This document shows positions 46,471 to 57,115 of a stretch of DNA of 64,000 bases, one piece after another. The position numbers were made by a program, and so were the translations under genes. Position 1 is the stretch's first letter. Each line of letters begins with the position of its first letter. Source of the stretch: Lunularia cruciata (Eukaryota > Streptophyta > Marchantiopsida > Lunulariales > Lunulariaceae); contig OX419756.1 in the NCBI GenBank assembly GCA_948567375.1, positions 9,057,001 through 9,121,000 on the forward strand. Reading direction: 5' to 3'. The notes beneath the pieces were generated by a model. It was not told where the DNA came from. It made no database searches and was given only the letters and a program-made list of their open reading frames with translations.

Positions 46471-48090
46471 GGGATGGTTCTACAAAAAAAATCACAAGTG
46501 AGGAGCTCATTTTCCAAGTTAAGCCTGGTTATCCAATTGATAACATTTTGGTGAGAGCTCAAGCCATTGCAACAATAATAAAGTCATATGATATGCTAGT
46601 TGGTGGAGTAGTGTTATTCTTCATAGGTTTCAATATTGCCTATTGGGAGGAGACAACTTCCTATAGGCCAAGTGGGCAGTTAGGTGAGGGACATATATGT
46701 CACTTATCAATGTAGTACTTTAGTAGTGGTAATCTTAGCTCACTATAGTCACGGACTATGGTATCAATTTCAACTTTTAGTAGTTCCATTACTTGGCCCT
46801 GTGACTCATTAGAGTGGAATGTCCATGCGGAGGACACCCTAGTACTAGAGGAGATCACTTGAATTTGGAGTAGGAGTGGGATTTTTTCATCCACATTGGA
46901 TGTTCTATTGTGGAGTTTTGAGAAGGTATTGCAATAGCATGTGGATTAATTGGTGCAACAAGCTTGGAGTGGAGCCTTGTACCACCAAGAGACCAATGTG
47001 AGGATGAATTCCAAAGTCTATTACCTTGTCACCTTTGGATACCAAAATTATTGCTTGGTAATATCCAATAAAATGAGTATGTTTATTGGAGTTGTTGGTG
47101 AGATTAGCATTGGCCTAGCTATGATGTTATAGCCAAGTATATAGTTTTAGAGGTACTTGTATGTGGAGAGAGATAAGACTACTAGGTGAATCTCTATACA
47201 TCATGTGGCACACTTGGCTTGTAAGTATCTTGAGTTATTACCAATGTTAGCAATCAAGGGTTACCAAAAGACCCTACCAATAGTCATTTTCTTATTAGGG
47301 GCACAAGAGTTGGAGAGACATGGTCTTATTCATTTTTTGATTGTTAGATGTCCATGTTCGGGATATACCCATGCTGACCAAGGTCAAGTCCTACAAGATC
47401 CTTTTTTTGGCATGATTTGGGAAATGTTATGTATACTATGACATCTCCAAGTTAATTAGTCAGTTTCTCTAACCTACATTTTGGAGAATGTCCCTTTGAT
47501 GGGTGATTCTTGTACATAAGTGGTGGTGAACACACATTAGGTCCATTCTTGGATGGGTCTTGCCATGTTGTTAGATGTAGCTAGTGTTGGATCATGGGCC
47601 TATTTTCTTTATCTTTGGTAGAAAACCCTCTTTCCTAGAGAGGTTTTACAACATGTTTATGATGGGATTCAATGACTAGCCCACCTTGCTATTGATGATA
47701 TTCTAGATGTTAATGCCAATCTCAAACAGTCATAGTGGCTAATGGATTACCTATGGCAATGGTGAAATTTTTTGGGTAACCCAAAGTAACTTTACACACA
47801 CTCATGAGTTTCCTAAGTTCACATGTTTTTTGAGAGGGAGGTTTTGGAGTTGTTTGGAACTCCCAATTCTAGCAATTGGTGGAGCTCAATCCCAATGAGA
47901 GAGAGAGAGAGAGAAATGGGTTTCCATACTTGTATTACCACCATTTTAGTAGTCTCAAAGCAATGTAGGATGTGCTTGATAGGTATCACCACTTGGACAC
48001 TTGTGAGCTCTATGCTTATCACAATTCAAGGACATGTTGGGGAGGATAGATCAAGTGGCCATGGTGTTCTTGGACACAACCCATAGCTAT
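46471..48090 (+). pseudogene. DNMT-gypsy element: C5 cytosine DNA methyltransferase domain
   Basis: Motifs of C5 cytosine methyltransferases appear in the right order over about 1 kb. Motif I-like 'GEISIGLAMML' (47097-47129; family pattern LFGGI-TGL). Motif II 'RYLYVERDKTTR' (47151-47186), the Glu that binds the SAM ribose. Motif IV 'RCPCSGYTHADQGQVLQDP' (47346-47402), with the catalytic Cys at 47355-47357; the usual P-C-Q is P-C-S. Motif VI 'TYILENVPLMGDS' (47472-47510), the ENV motif. Further on come 'DDILDVNANL', then a PNERERE...MGFHT segment (47891-47930) matching the N-ERERAMGF-T element before motif X, and 'LIGITTWTLVS' near motif X. An upstream part (46510-46680) ends 'ETTSYRPSGQLGEGH'. 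The frame is broken many times, largely by TAG. In a live element it would methylate DNA, possibly its own copies. Confidence 0.85.
47897..47914 (+). repeat. (GA)n run inside the methyltransferase ORF
   Basis: Nine GA units over the Glu-Arg-Glu-Arg codons of the ERERAMGF motif. The reading frame differs before and after, so slippage here probably caused one of the frameshifts. Confidence 0.85.
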
Positions 48091-48339
48091 TAGTGAGAGT
48101 GGTCTACTTGGGGTTCATCTAGGTGAGTGTGGTCTACTTGGGTTACACCTTTGGTCTACATGGGATACAACTAGAAGAGGACATATGGAGCTTGCAACTA
48201 GAGTAGAGGCAATTTTTTGCTCTAAGGTTGGTGACTCTAGCGGTTAAAGATATGCAATATTGCTCCCAAGGGCTTGTTGTAATAGCTATTCAATGCATCT
48301 TCCACTCCTACATCAATTATAGAGGAACTTGGGAGCCAA
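48091..48339 (+). other. Link between methyltransferase and reverse transcriptase
   Basis: Contains three copies of 'gtggtctact(tg)gg' around 48095-48165 (short tandem repeats). A retroviral-type protease would be expected somewhere here, but no D-T/S-G motif was found. Confidence 0.4.
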
Positions 48340-49340
48340 ACATTGGAACCAAGCTTAAAAGAGGGAAAAAATGAAGAATTTGGAGGTTCTTGTCCAGCTA
48401 CACTAGTTGTTTTACCTTTAGTATGAAAGATTTGGTTGCTTAAAAGGACCTAGTATTTGTATTGAATTGACTAGTGATAAACCAATTTTTTGACACCCTT
48501 ACAAATATAGTTACATAGAGAGAGCATTGATTTTGAGCTGGATTAGAGATCTTTTTGATATTATTTTGGTGTAGATTTCACATGGATAGTATGCTTTAAC
48601 TATAGTGATATCATCCAAGAAGGACATGCATAGCAATTACATAAATAGGTGGATGTGTGGAGATTACCATCATTTAAGCTGACAAACTAGAGTGGATCTG
48701 CATGCTATGCCTACATTGGAGGAGATCTTTGATGTGATTGTGCATGCAAAGGTCTTCAATATTTTGGATCTTTGAGCAAGATATCATTAATTGCCAATCA
48801 AGGAGGAAGATAAGTCCAATATACCATTTGGGCTATTAATCTTCTTAGTAAAAATGTATTGTATTAGTGGTGATTTTTACCATTTGGGTTAAAGAGTTCA
48901 CTTGTCAAGTTTTAGAGATTCATGGATATGATCCAAGCAAGATTGGATTTTTTGATGCTATATTGATGGTCTATAACACTATTGTAGAGGAGCATGAGAG
49001 ACATTTGCTGGAGGTGTTTGAGAGATTGAGATATCAAATTATATCCTACAAAGTGAAAATTATTCCATGAGCAAGTTGAGTCTTTGGGTCACACCATCTA
49101 TCTTGGTGGACTTGATGTTTAATAGACCAAAGAGGAGGCTATTGCATGTGTTCCTTGGCTTATAGATGTGAATAGAGTATGCGCATTCCTTGGATTGGTG
49201 AATTTGTATTGTTGATATATTAGAGGATTTAGTGCTATTGCCAAGGCCTTCAAAAATCTGACTAAGCTTACACATGAGTGTTGTTGGAGAGATGAATAAG
49301 TGAGAGATTTTATAGAGCTCAAGGAGAGGTTGATAGTTGC
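48340..49340 (+). pseudogene. DNMT-gypsy element: reverse transcriptase
   Basis: Fragments across frames follow the Ty3/gypsy RT order: 'CGDYHHF'-like and 'TRVDLHAMPTLEEIFDV' (about 48655-48740), 'LPIKEEDKSN' (48795), 'FLPFGLKSSLVKF' (48872-48912), 'RFMDMIQARLDF' then a destroyed YIDD box (about 48958-48975, 'DAILMVYN'), 'TIVEEHERHLLEVFERLRYQ' (48980-49040) and the thumb/connection 'VCAFLGLVNLYC' with 'AIAKAFKNLTK' (49170-49265). The catalytic Asp pair is lost, so it is inactive. Confidence 0.8.
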
Positions 49341-49379
49341 CCATATTCTCAAGAGACCAATTAGAGGACAACCATTCTA

Positions 49380-49730
49380 GGCTCATATTGATTGGAGTCT
49401 ATTGGAGCTTGGAGCAATGCTCACCTAATAGGATGGAGGGGAAGGAGTTTGTGGTGGCCTATGCTAGTCTCTCCAACAATTCAATAAAGGTAAAGTACAG
49501 TTCATATGAGAGAGAATGCTTGGCAGCAATGTGGGTAGTAGCATATTACAACATTATATATTTTGTAACCCCTTCACCCTCATCATTGATCATCAACCAC
49601 TAAAGTGGTAGATGAAGTCTGACAAGCTTTCAAGAAGCTTGCACAATTAGGCTCTGATTTTACAATATTATCATTTCATTTAGATTGGTGAGCCATGATG
49701 TAGATGGGTTGAGTACCTATGTCCTAGTCA
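49380..49730 (+). pseudogene. DNMT-gypsy element: RNase H
   Basis: Ty3/gypsy RNase H begins 'AHIDWSLLELGAML' (49381-49422; catalytic Asp in H-I-D) and continues 'EFVVAYASLSNNSIKVKYSS' and 'YERECLAAMWVVAY' (the E-C-L-A motif with the second acidic residue). A 'LIINH' segment with a frameshift follows, standing for the IITDHQPLKWL element. One or two frameshifts break it. Confidence 0.8.
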
Positions 49731-49959
49731 ACATGATTGGACTAGATCCTGTTAGCATGGTGAGATAGACAAGGAGATGGTGCCAAGTTGGTATACATTT
49801 ACCTGTTTGTGTATATTTTTTGAGGCTTTGATGGTATTTCTATTAGCACATACAAGAGGAGTTGTTGAGGTCATAGATCCAAAGGGTGGATATTAGTATT
49901 GGTCAGGGAGACATTCATGATGATATCTTAATGATTGATTATCTACTTATTGGTGTTGT

Positions 49960-50990
49960 GGGTTGCATAGGTGGTGCAAAGGAGGGATATTATGTCTTTT
50001 AGCAAGCTAGGCAGTCTAAACTAGAGGGAAAACACCTTCTTTGTGTATGGGAGGATGGTAGAGTGCAAGTAGTATCAATTTCATCTCAGAAACTATAGTT
50101 GGTACATCATGCTCATGAGGAGTTAGGACACTTTGGAGTAAAGCATACATATAGCTTACTCCAAGAGTCATGATTGGTGGTGCGGCATATAAACCAATGT
50201 AAAATAGTTTTTTGCCAGATGTGTGGTTTGTGATTGCATAAGAGCATCATTTAATGTTACCATGCCACAATTACACCCATTACCTATCATGGGCTTAGGT
50301 TACTACTAGAGTTTGGACTTTGTTGGTGATTGGTCACCCTTACCATTGACTGTGAGACATCATTGGTATGTTTTAGTTATGGCAAAACACTTCTCCAAGT
50401 AAATTGAGTTGGTGGTAATTCTTGACAAGTGTAGTGAAGGGAAAACTTACTTGTTCCTAGATCAGGTTTTTAATCATTTTGGTGCACAAGTTGAGGTTTG
50501 ACTAATCAAGGTATAAAGTTCATAGGAGAGTTTCAGGTCATATGTGACAAGGCCTTGATGGATGACCATACTACCTTCCGAGATCATCCTAAGGTAGATG
50601 GCTTACTAGAGAGAGTTGTTCAAACAATGAAGAGAGGATTACGTAAGTACATTTTGTAGAGAGGTCACTTGGGAGATTGGATACCTTAGTTGGCAGCAGG
50701 ATATCAGTTCAATTAGCAAGCCTCCTTAGCATCCTTCTCTCCTTAATTTCTACTCTATGGATAAGACCTAAATTTACCTATAACCATTCATTGTGATGTT
50801 ATTGCAGTTTTGGATCTGTATGATCTAGATATTTGGGTGAGTGCATATTCTCAATGGTTAGAGACCCTTTGGAGAGTGACATCAATGGCCTTTGAGAACT
50901 TAATAATAAATAAGCATAAGGATACCTTATGCTATGCTACTATTTGAGGAGTAGGTTATAGACTCTCAATTCATTGATTTCATCTAGTTG
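49960..50990 (+). pseudogene. DNMT-gypsy element: integrase
   Basis: The zinc-binding part reads 'HHAHEELGHFGVKHTYSLLQ' (about 50105-50165; the HH) and the CC near 50215-50235. The core contains 'LDFVGDWSPLPLTVRHHWYV' (50310-50370) with the first catalytic Asp (L-D-F), then 'FLDQVFNHFGAQVEV', a T-N-Q-G-like second-Asp site with the Asp not preserved ('LIKV'/'NQGIKFIGEFQ'), and 'DHPKVDGLLERVVQTMKRGL' (about 50585-50645), where the Glu of L-L-E-R is the third catalytic residue. No chromodomain follows; a PHD finger does. Confidence 0.75.
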
Positions 50991-51019
50991 ATTGTGTATA
51001 TCTTTAACATATTGCACCA

Positions 51020-51345
51020 ATGACACTTGATGTGATTATAGGTTGCACCATCTTGAGAGTTTGTGAAATTTTGCCTTTTGGAGTCATCATGTTGGAAGGA
51101 CATGATGGTGTTTTTTGGAAAGATCATGTGCATAATTTTGTGCCATGCCGCCTCCCAAACATTGATGGTACTATGGACCCAAACTTGGTGGTTGTACGTG
51201 CAAGCTTGTGGTGTATGTTATGTGGCTATTTCAGTGGAGCTGCTGCTATGTTGGTATGTGATAGATGTTTGAGAGGATAGAATATTTCATGTTTGAATCC
51301 TCCCCTCACAATAGTTCTTCAATGATAGTGGCTATGTCCTCTATA
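51020..51345 (+). pseudogene. DNMT-gypsy element: C-terminal PHD zinc finger
   Basis: After a linker ('PFGVIMLEGHDGVFWKDHVH', 'DGTMDPNLVVVRASL') the frame gives C-M-L-C at 51210-51221, then 'GAAAMLVCDRCLRG' up to about 51279. Next come a TAG where Trp is expected, Asn where the zinc-binding His is expected, 'ISCLNPPLTIVLQ', two stops, and 'WLCPLY'. That is the Cys4-His-Cys3 plan of a PHD finger (C-x2-C, C-x2-C, W-H-x2-C, P-P-L, W-x-C-P-x-C) with the Trp, His and last Cys mutated. PHD fingers read histone H3 tails, so it could have steered integration to particular chromatin, as chromodomains do in chromoviruses. A second copy of its end is at 45290-45330 (-). Confidence 0.8.
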
Positions 51346-52170
51346 TACTTGACCTATAGCTAGTTCATTCTTTATGTGATATAGATTTGTAAACAAGCAA
51401 CTAATGATAGGGCTTGATAGCACCTGGCTTCATGATCTTTGCTCACCATAGGGCATATCATATACTTGGAGTAGATGGCTATCTAGAGTTAGAGAGACCT
51501 AAACATTAGCTAGGGAGCAATTGTGGTACTTTAGATTTATGTATGACTTTTGTATGAATTATGCTTCAATAGTGTATAATTTTGATAGTGATTATGTTGT
51601 GTAGCAATGAATATACACATCATAGTTGTCATGACATTTGTAGTGCCAAGGCTAGTTTACTTGGATGCTCAAGTGATAGTCTAGGCGGTTAGAGTTATAT
51701 TAGTAGTTACTTAGAGACTATTTAGCGGTGATCAAATGTTGTGTTAGGGCTACTTATCACATAGTTGGATCCACCGTCACTTGCATTGTTAGATGTGACA
51801 TCAACAACACCATCAAGGTTGGAGAGCCAAGTTGAGCAGATGTCTACCTTTGAAGTGTAACTCTAGAGAGCTCACTTCCTTAATGTTGAACCTTTGAGTT
51901 CCTAACTATGGTGGATAAAGGCCTGCAAGCATCACCTGGAGCTTCTTAGCTAGAGTGGGTATGGCTTAACTATAATTAACGCACAATTGTTGTGTGGAGG
52001 ATCAAGTTCAGATCTAATTTGAGTGTGATTTGAATGGAAGAGGGAATTGATTATTTTGATACTTTAGAGTTGATGTATGACTTTTTTATGAGTTTTGTTT
52101 CTATATATATGATGTTGATATCAATGTATGATGTATAGCAACGTATATGCATAAGACAAGTCTTCTCACC
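51346..52170 (+). repeat. 3' LTR of the DNMT-gypsy element (family G)
   Basis: Directly follows the PHD-finger frame. Matches 44395-45300 (reverse) along nearly its whole length and 41195-41600 in its second half. Internal repeats such as 'ttatgtatgacttttgtatgaatt' (51537-51560) and 'tgatgtatgacttttttatgag' (52070-52095) suggest a duplicated sub-region. The right end is uncertain; it stops aligning near 52165. Confidence 0.65.
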
Positions 52171-52330
52171 ACAATAATAAATTTATTTTACATTTTATTT
52201 TATGATCCACCTTTTTGTAGTCTATTGTAAAAATCCATGTAAGTCTTGAATAAGTTCACACTAAAAGCCAAGTACATTTATTACCAAAGTTATGTCTTAA
52301 TATAGATACAATGGTAACAAATGGTATTTA

Positions 52331-52333
<3 letters not shown>

Positions 52334-52410
<77 letters not shown>
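52334..52410. repeat. (TA)n microsatellite
   Basis: About 38 uninterrupted TA units. An apparent Tyr-Ile repeat ORF across it is an artefact. Confidence 0.98.
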
Positions 52411-52415
<5 letters not shown>

Positions 52416-54239
52416 ATGCGCCTCAATTTTGAGCAAATTTAGGTAATTCAAACAAAACAGATTTAGATTTAAATTTAAGGAAAATTTAGTCAATCCAAGG
52501 TAAATATAGATAGTGTCATGCAGCATACCTCAACCCATGAAAATTAACTAACCTCAAGGGAATTTGGCTAGTTTAATATTTTTCAGGTATGCAATGCATA
52601 CATACTTAGGAAACTTAAATAATTTAAGTTAATTATAAGATTTTTAAATGTATTGAGGTACATATTTCTTACCTTAAAAAAATTAATGAGGTGAAAACTT
52701 AAGGTTCATGCATTTACAAGTTTAGTATAAAGAGAGCGCAATTATAAAAGGGATGGGCCAAATGATTCCACACATAGACTTTTGATGCAAAGTCACTAGG
52801 GCATGTGACTATATAAAAGAGAACCCTAAGGAGATTAGAAGCATTGTAGCTCTAAAAAAAAACCTTGAGACTAAGACATAGGAGTTTTTTCCCCAAAGTT
52901 GAGCCGAATGGCTCCAAGCTATTAATATCATAACTAATATAATTGAGTATTTGATTTTACGTTGATCAGAGTATCTTTAGAAAGCCCACACCAATTCAAA
53001 ATCACCAAAAAAATATTCTTGCATGAACAAGATTTAGGAGATGATGGAGAGTATTTAATTTACCTTGACCAAAGTATCTTAGAAAACTAACCATGATTCA
53101 AATTTGCTAATAAGTATTCTTGCATGAACAAGATTATAATTTGGTAGAGAGTAAAATGAGCAATAGGAGGATTAAGCTACTCATGATATAGGAAATGTGA
53201 TAATTGTAAAAGAGCTAGTCATATATAATTTTGGTCTAGTTTGGAGGATGTTCATAAAATAAAATAAAATAAAAATTATCCTATAAGGTTTCGGACAAAG
53301 ATAGACCAATGAAGTGCTTCTCTTTGCTTATACTGACAATTTGAATCTCCTTTGTGGATATATCATTTTGAAGAGTACAAAGTCAAAACCCAAAATTGAA
53401 GGTTAATATGTAAACCACTATGTTCTATTTATTTCAAAATAAGGGACAATAACAGGAATTCAAGATATTTCCATTTTCAAGAGGCAAGTTTTGCCTCTTG
53501 GCGGAGATTTTCCTTCAATTTAACATTACACATAAAAATAATTCTTAAGATTGTGCAAAATACAACAGTATCTAATGTTGGAGCTATATGTTCTCTCTAT
53601 ATCTTGAAATTATGCTTTGAGAATTTTGACTTTGCAAAAATCCCAAATGCTTTTATAAACAAGAGTGATTTGTTAAAGGTGGTTTAGTTTTTGGTTTATG
53701 GTTATTGTAAGCGGATATTATTAAGAGAGATTCAAAATTTAATAATATTTCCACCTTTGACCATACGTGACGATTGGAAGCTTAAAGTTCATGTGACAAA
53801 AGAACACAAGTCAAGAAACTTTGACCAAAATAAGATACTATAGATCGATTATCATTGCACTTAGGTATAATATTCATGTCCGAATCCTAATGATTTGGAG
53901 GTGGTTTGTCCAAGAGACTGATAGACTCTATCTATCAGTCTCGTGGAAAACCACCTCTATCTATCATATTCTTGCTCAAATACCAATGTAGAATATCAAA
54001 TTACAAGAGAGTAAAAAAAAAAATAAAAGAAAAGAAAAATCAAACCAAATACTAAATGGAGTTTGCTCCAAATACCACTCATTGCTAAAGGTTACCTTGT
54101 TTCTATATTTGAGATTTGAGATGGTTACAATTTATTTCTTCAAAATAAATTGTTTATTTTATTTCTTTAAAATAAATTTTTTATTTTATTTCAATTTTAT
54201 TTCTTAAAATTTTATTTTTTCCAAGCTAAGTTACTCATT
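52411..54239. other. AT-rich non-coding stretch
   Basis: No gene seen. 52970-53150 has a diverged duplication ('cttgcatgaacaagatt' at about 53018 and 53122). 53960-53985 shares 'ttcttgctcaaataccaatg' with 6670-6690. 54120-54225 is a low-complexity 'ttatttcttcaaaataaatt' repeat. Confidence 0.4.
53898..53957. repeat. Hairpin, 27-28 bp imperfect arms
   Basis: Left arm 53898-53925 ('gaggtggtttgtccaagaga'...) and right arm 53931-53957 are inverted copies with two or three differences and a 5-base loop. Confidence 0.8.
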
Positions 54240-56190
54240 CAAAATCCACCATGTTTTACTTGTCAAAGTCTATAGGAAATTTTTTGAGAAATTTTTTTGT
54301 TTACTTGGGTTCTAAGTACCTTGTTAATTTTTCTTCATGAAAATCGGTGAATTTGTTTTAGAGTATCTATTAGATGTTTATAATCATTTACATGAAAAAG
54401 TTCCATAAGATTACTAAGGTAAACGACCATACTAATATGATCAGAGGTATATTGTGGTAAAAGATGATTTATATTTTAATTTAAACTTAATACTCCTTTA
54501 ACTTCAATACTTATGTTAACAAGAGTGTTCAATCAATTCAACAGAAATTTGAATACCTTGTTATACTTACCTTGTTAACTCAAACTTAATCTAGTATGAA
54601 GAGTTTTATTTCAAACGAAGTAAATTAAATCTATTTTTTCAAGCCGAAACCATTCTATCATGAGCAATACAAGATTCTATTCATTGTAAGTCAACTTGAA
54701 AGCATTCAAAAGTTATGATGGAGACGTGAAGTAAAGGCAATGGTTTTCATGGAGTTTCTTAAAAATCTAAATCTTGTTTTTTAATGCAAAATTTGACTTA
54801 ATTTTCTTTTATAATACAAGTATATACACCCTTATTGATAAAATAGAAGGGTGAGATATAAAATTTGACTCCATTGTCTCTTATGATATTTGTATATACA
54901 CAACCTTATTGATAAAACAGAAGTGTAAGACATAAAATTTGACCCCAATGTCTCTTATAATACTTGTATAACCACCCTAAAGCTAATTGATAAAATAGAA
55001 ATATGAGACCAAGGCAGCTCATAAAACTAATTCACCTTCCAAAACTATCCTATCTTCAGTAAAATTTTAATTTGGATATTTTGAAAATTCTAAAAACTAG
55101 AGTATAACAGTAAGACGTTGTTCCATGCTATTCTACATATAACTTATTCATATATAGTTTTATAGTCCATTTAATAATAATAGTTTTAATTTACCTTTTG
55201 GACAATTTTTATCTATATAATTTTCACTAGAAAGGAATTTTTAGTGGATAATAAATAAAGATAAAAATATTTTTATAATAAATTATATATTTTTATTAAT
55301 TAAATTTCTATTATATTGGTCACGTATTTTGTAAGATCAAATTATATTTATAGATTTTGACAGAAATTAATAATCATATTTATTACTATAAAATTTTAAA
55401 TGAATTTTTTAGTAATAATTACATATTATCATTAATACATAACATGACCACAAATCATCTGAATTTTTCTATAATATTAGTAAAATACAAATTATTTGCT
55501 AGTAGCGTAGAGATATTTTCCCGGGATCTGCGCAGGTGCATGTTAAAAATAAAGAGACTTGATTATAGGTCGAAGACCAAGTATTCAGAATTGGCAGTTA
55601 ATTTCAATTACTTTTGGATAAATGGAAATCCTCGTTATAAAGTAGTCCCAATCTTGTACGTACGCTTCTTACAACACGGCATTTCCGGCTCCAAAAAGGC
55701 AAATTGCAAACCGGTAAATGGCGCTCTCTCGGCAACACGTACACTCAAAACATTCTTTTAATCTGATTTACCCTGTCTATAATCAAAATGTTCAGATTCT
55801 ACATTCATCGAGGAGTTTCTTGATCGCATCCATTTCGTGAATAAGTGACTCTTCACTAAACCAAATGAAAGCACACTATTTTCTCGAAACAGAAATCTAC
55901 AAACACGACATGATATCCGCAAACAATAGTGCTCCTTTGTTCTGTGCACTGCTATTTGGCGAGAGTCGAGTTACACCGACCACGGAAGCAAAATATGCTT
56001 GTAATTGTAACGAGTATATCAAGCAAAGGGAATAGTATAAAATTCATGATCACTTCTAGTTGCAAGTATCACAATCAGATAAAGACCTAGGTCTCTAGAT
56101 CGACATCTGAGCGTCCCATGCCTCACGACGAGTTGCAGATAGAGCCAAGGACAGCAGCTTAAATATCTTTGTAAATGAGACACAGGAAAC
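54240..56190 (+). repeat. Segmental duplication, copy 2: germin-like upstream region without the gene
   Basis: Contiguous counterpart of 32840-33165 plus 36970-38990. The last 690 bp (55500-56190) are close to 38300-38990 throughout: 'cttgattatag-tcga', 'tacgtacgcttctt'/'tacgtatggctcttt', 'ttctcgaaacagaaatcta', 'agcttaaatatctttgtaaa', 'gagacacaggaaac'. Similarity ends at about 56190, inside the leader and before any ATG. No germin coding sequence follows within the window. Confidence 0.8.
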
Positions 56191-56804
56191 ATTTTTCTGA
56201 AATAGTTTTATGAAGTTTCTAAACTTTTCTTATAGATTGTTACAAAGCGTTGAGTAGAAATGGTAATGTTATGGGGAGTTGGGGCCAAGTTCCTTATTAT
56301 TAGCACACTCCGTATGAGGTGGTTCGTAGAAAATAAGGGAGAAGGAATTTTCCGTTATCACTCTGCAGTGCATTGATTGCACATTAGGGTTAATTAAGTT
56401 TTCGTTTAGGGTTAAAGTAAAAGTGACGGCCACCAAGAGGAGCATAGGGGCCATCCGGGGAAATTCGAGAATACACATGGAAAGGAAATGACGAGCGGCA
56501 ACTGGGAAAATTTTTTTTCCAATTGGAGGGAGCATGAGTGGAAAGATTTGAGGGGATGCAAAAATTGACCACTGATCAAGATTAGAGAGACTGTAGCAGA
56601 TATGGAGTGGGAAAATTTGAGTGCGAGCCCCGTGAGAAGGTTAGAGTGAGGAGTGATTTTGTTTCAAGTGTTACTCTTGATTTCATTATTTTATAAAATT
56701 ATCTTTTGTATGAATATTCATGTATACCTTTCAACCCCTTGAGTAATGAAGTGAAATTCCTGAATTTGTTTTCTTATTATAGAATGGAATTGCACAGATT
56801 GTTT
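56191..56804. other. Region between the promoter copy and the Harbinger repeats
   Basis: Carries 'gggttaattaagttttcgtttagggtta' (56386-56413), a telomere-like phrase, and short unassigned minus-strand ORFs. It may contain the left end of the Harbinger element; I could not find its terminal inverted repeat. Confidence 0.35.
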
Positions 56805-57070
56805 TTTTGAGTACATAGAGATGTCTGTTTGCTGAAATATCAATGATTGCTTCTTTTGCGTACAGAGAGATGTCCATTTGCTCAAATATCACAGAATTTT
56901 TTTTTGCGCACAAAGATGTCCTTTTGTTGACATATCACAGTTTTTTTTTTTTGGGCACAAAAATGTCCGTTTGTTGAAATTTCACAGGTAGAGGGAGATG
57001 CCCCTTTGCGGAGAAGAGAGATCCCCTTTAGAGAAGAGAGATGCACTTTGCGGAGAAGAGAGATCCCCTT
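56805..57070 (+). repeat. Tandem repeats upstream of the Harbinger transposase
   Basis: Four diverged units of about 48-62 bp: T-run, 'g-g-acA-AgAgatgtc', 'tttg(c/t)tgaaatatcac' (starting near 56803, 56852, 56897 and 56940). Then three shorter units built on 'gcggagaagagagatcccctt' (57007-57070). Subterminal repeats of this kind are often transposase-binding regions in DNA transposons; that role is inference. Confidence 0.7.
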
Positions 57071-57115
57071 CATGGATAAAGAGTTTTCAGTGGTGATTAA
57101 AAATAGAGTTTTGTC

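Noticed and set aside
46950-47441. Methyltransferase region as an independent host DNMT gene
   Set aside because: No introns, no host-type N-terminal domains, and it lies in line between gag-like and RT sequence on the same strand with the same decay.
52290-52526. Minus-strand ORF with a Tyr-Ile repeat
   Set aside because: Translation of the (TA)n microsatellite; the same applies to 60830-61081 on the minus strand.
54240-56190. The 2-kb duplicated segments as a pair of LTRs
   Set aside because: They contain a host-type promoter, lack TG...CA ends and do not flank a retroelement interior; a gene-region duplication fits better.
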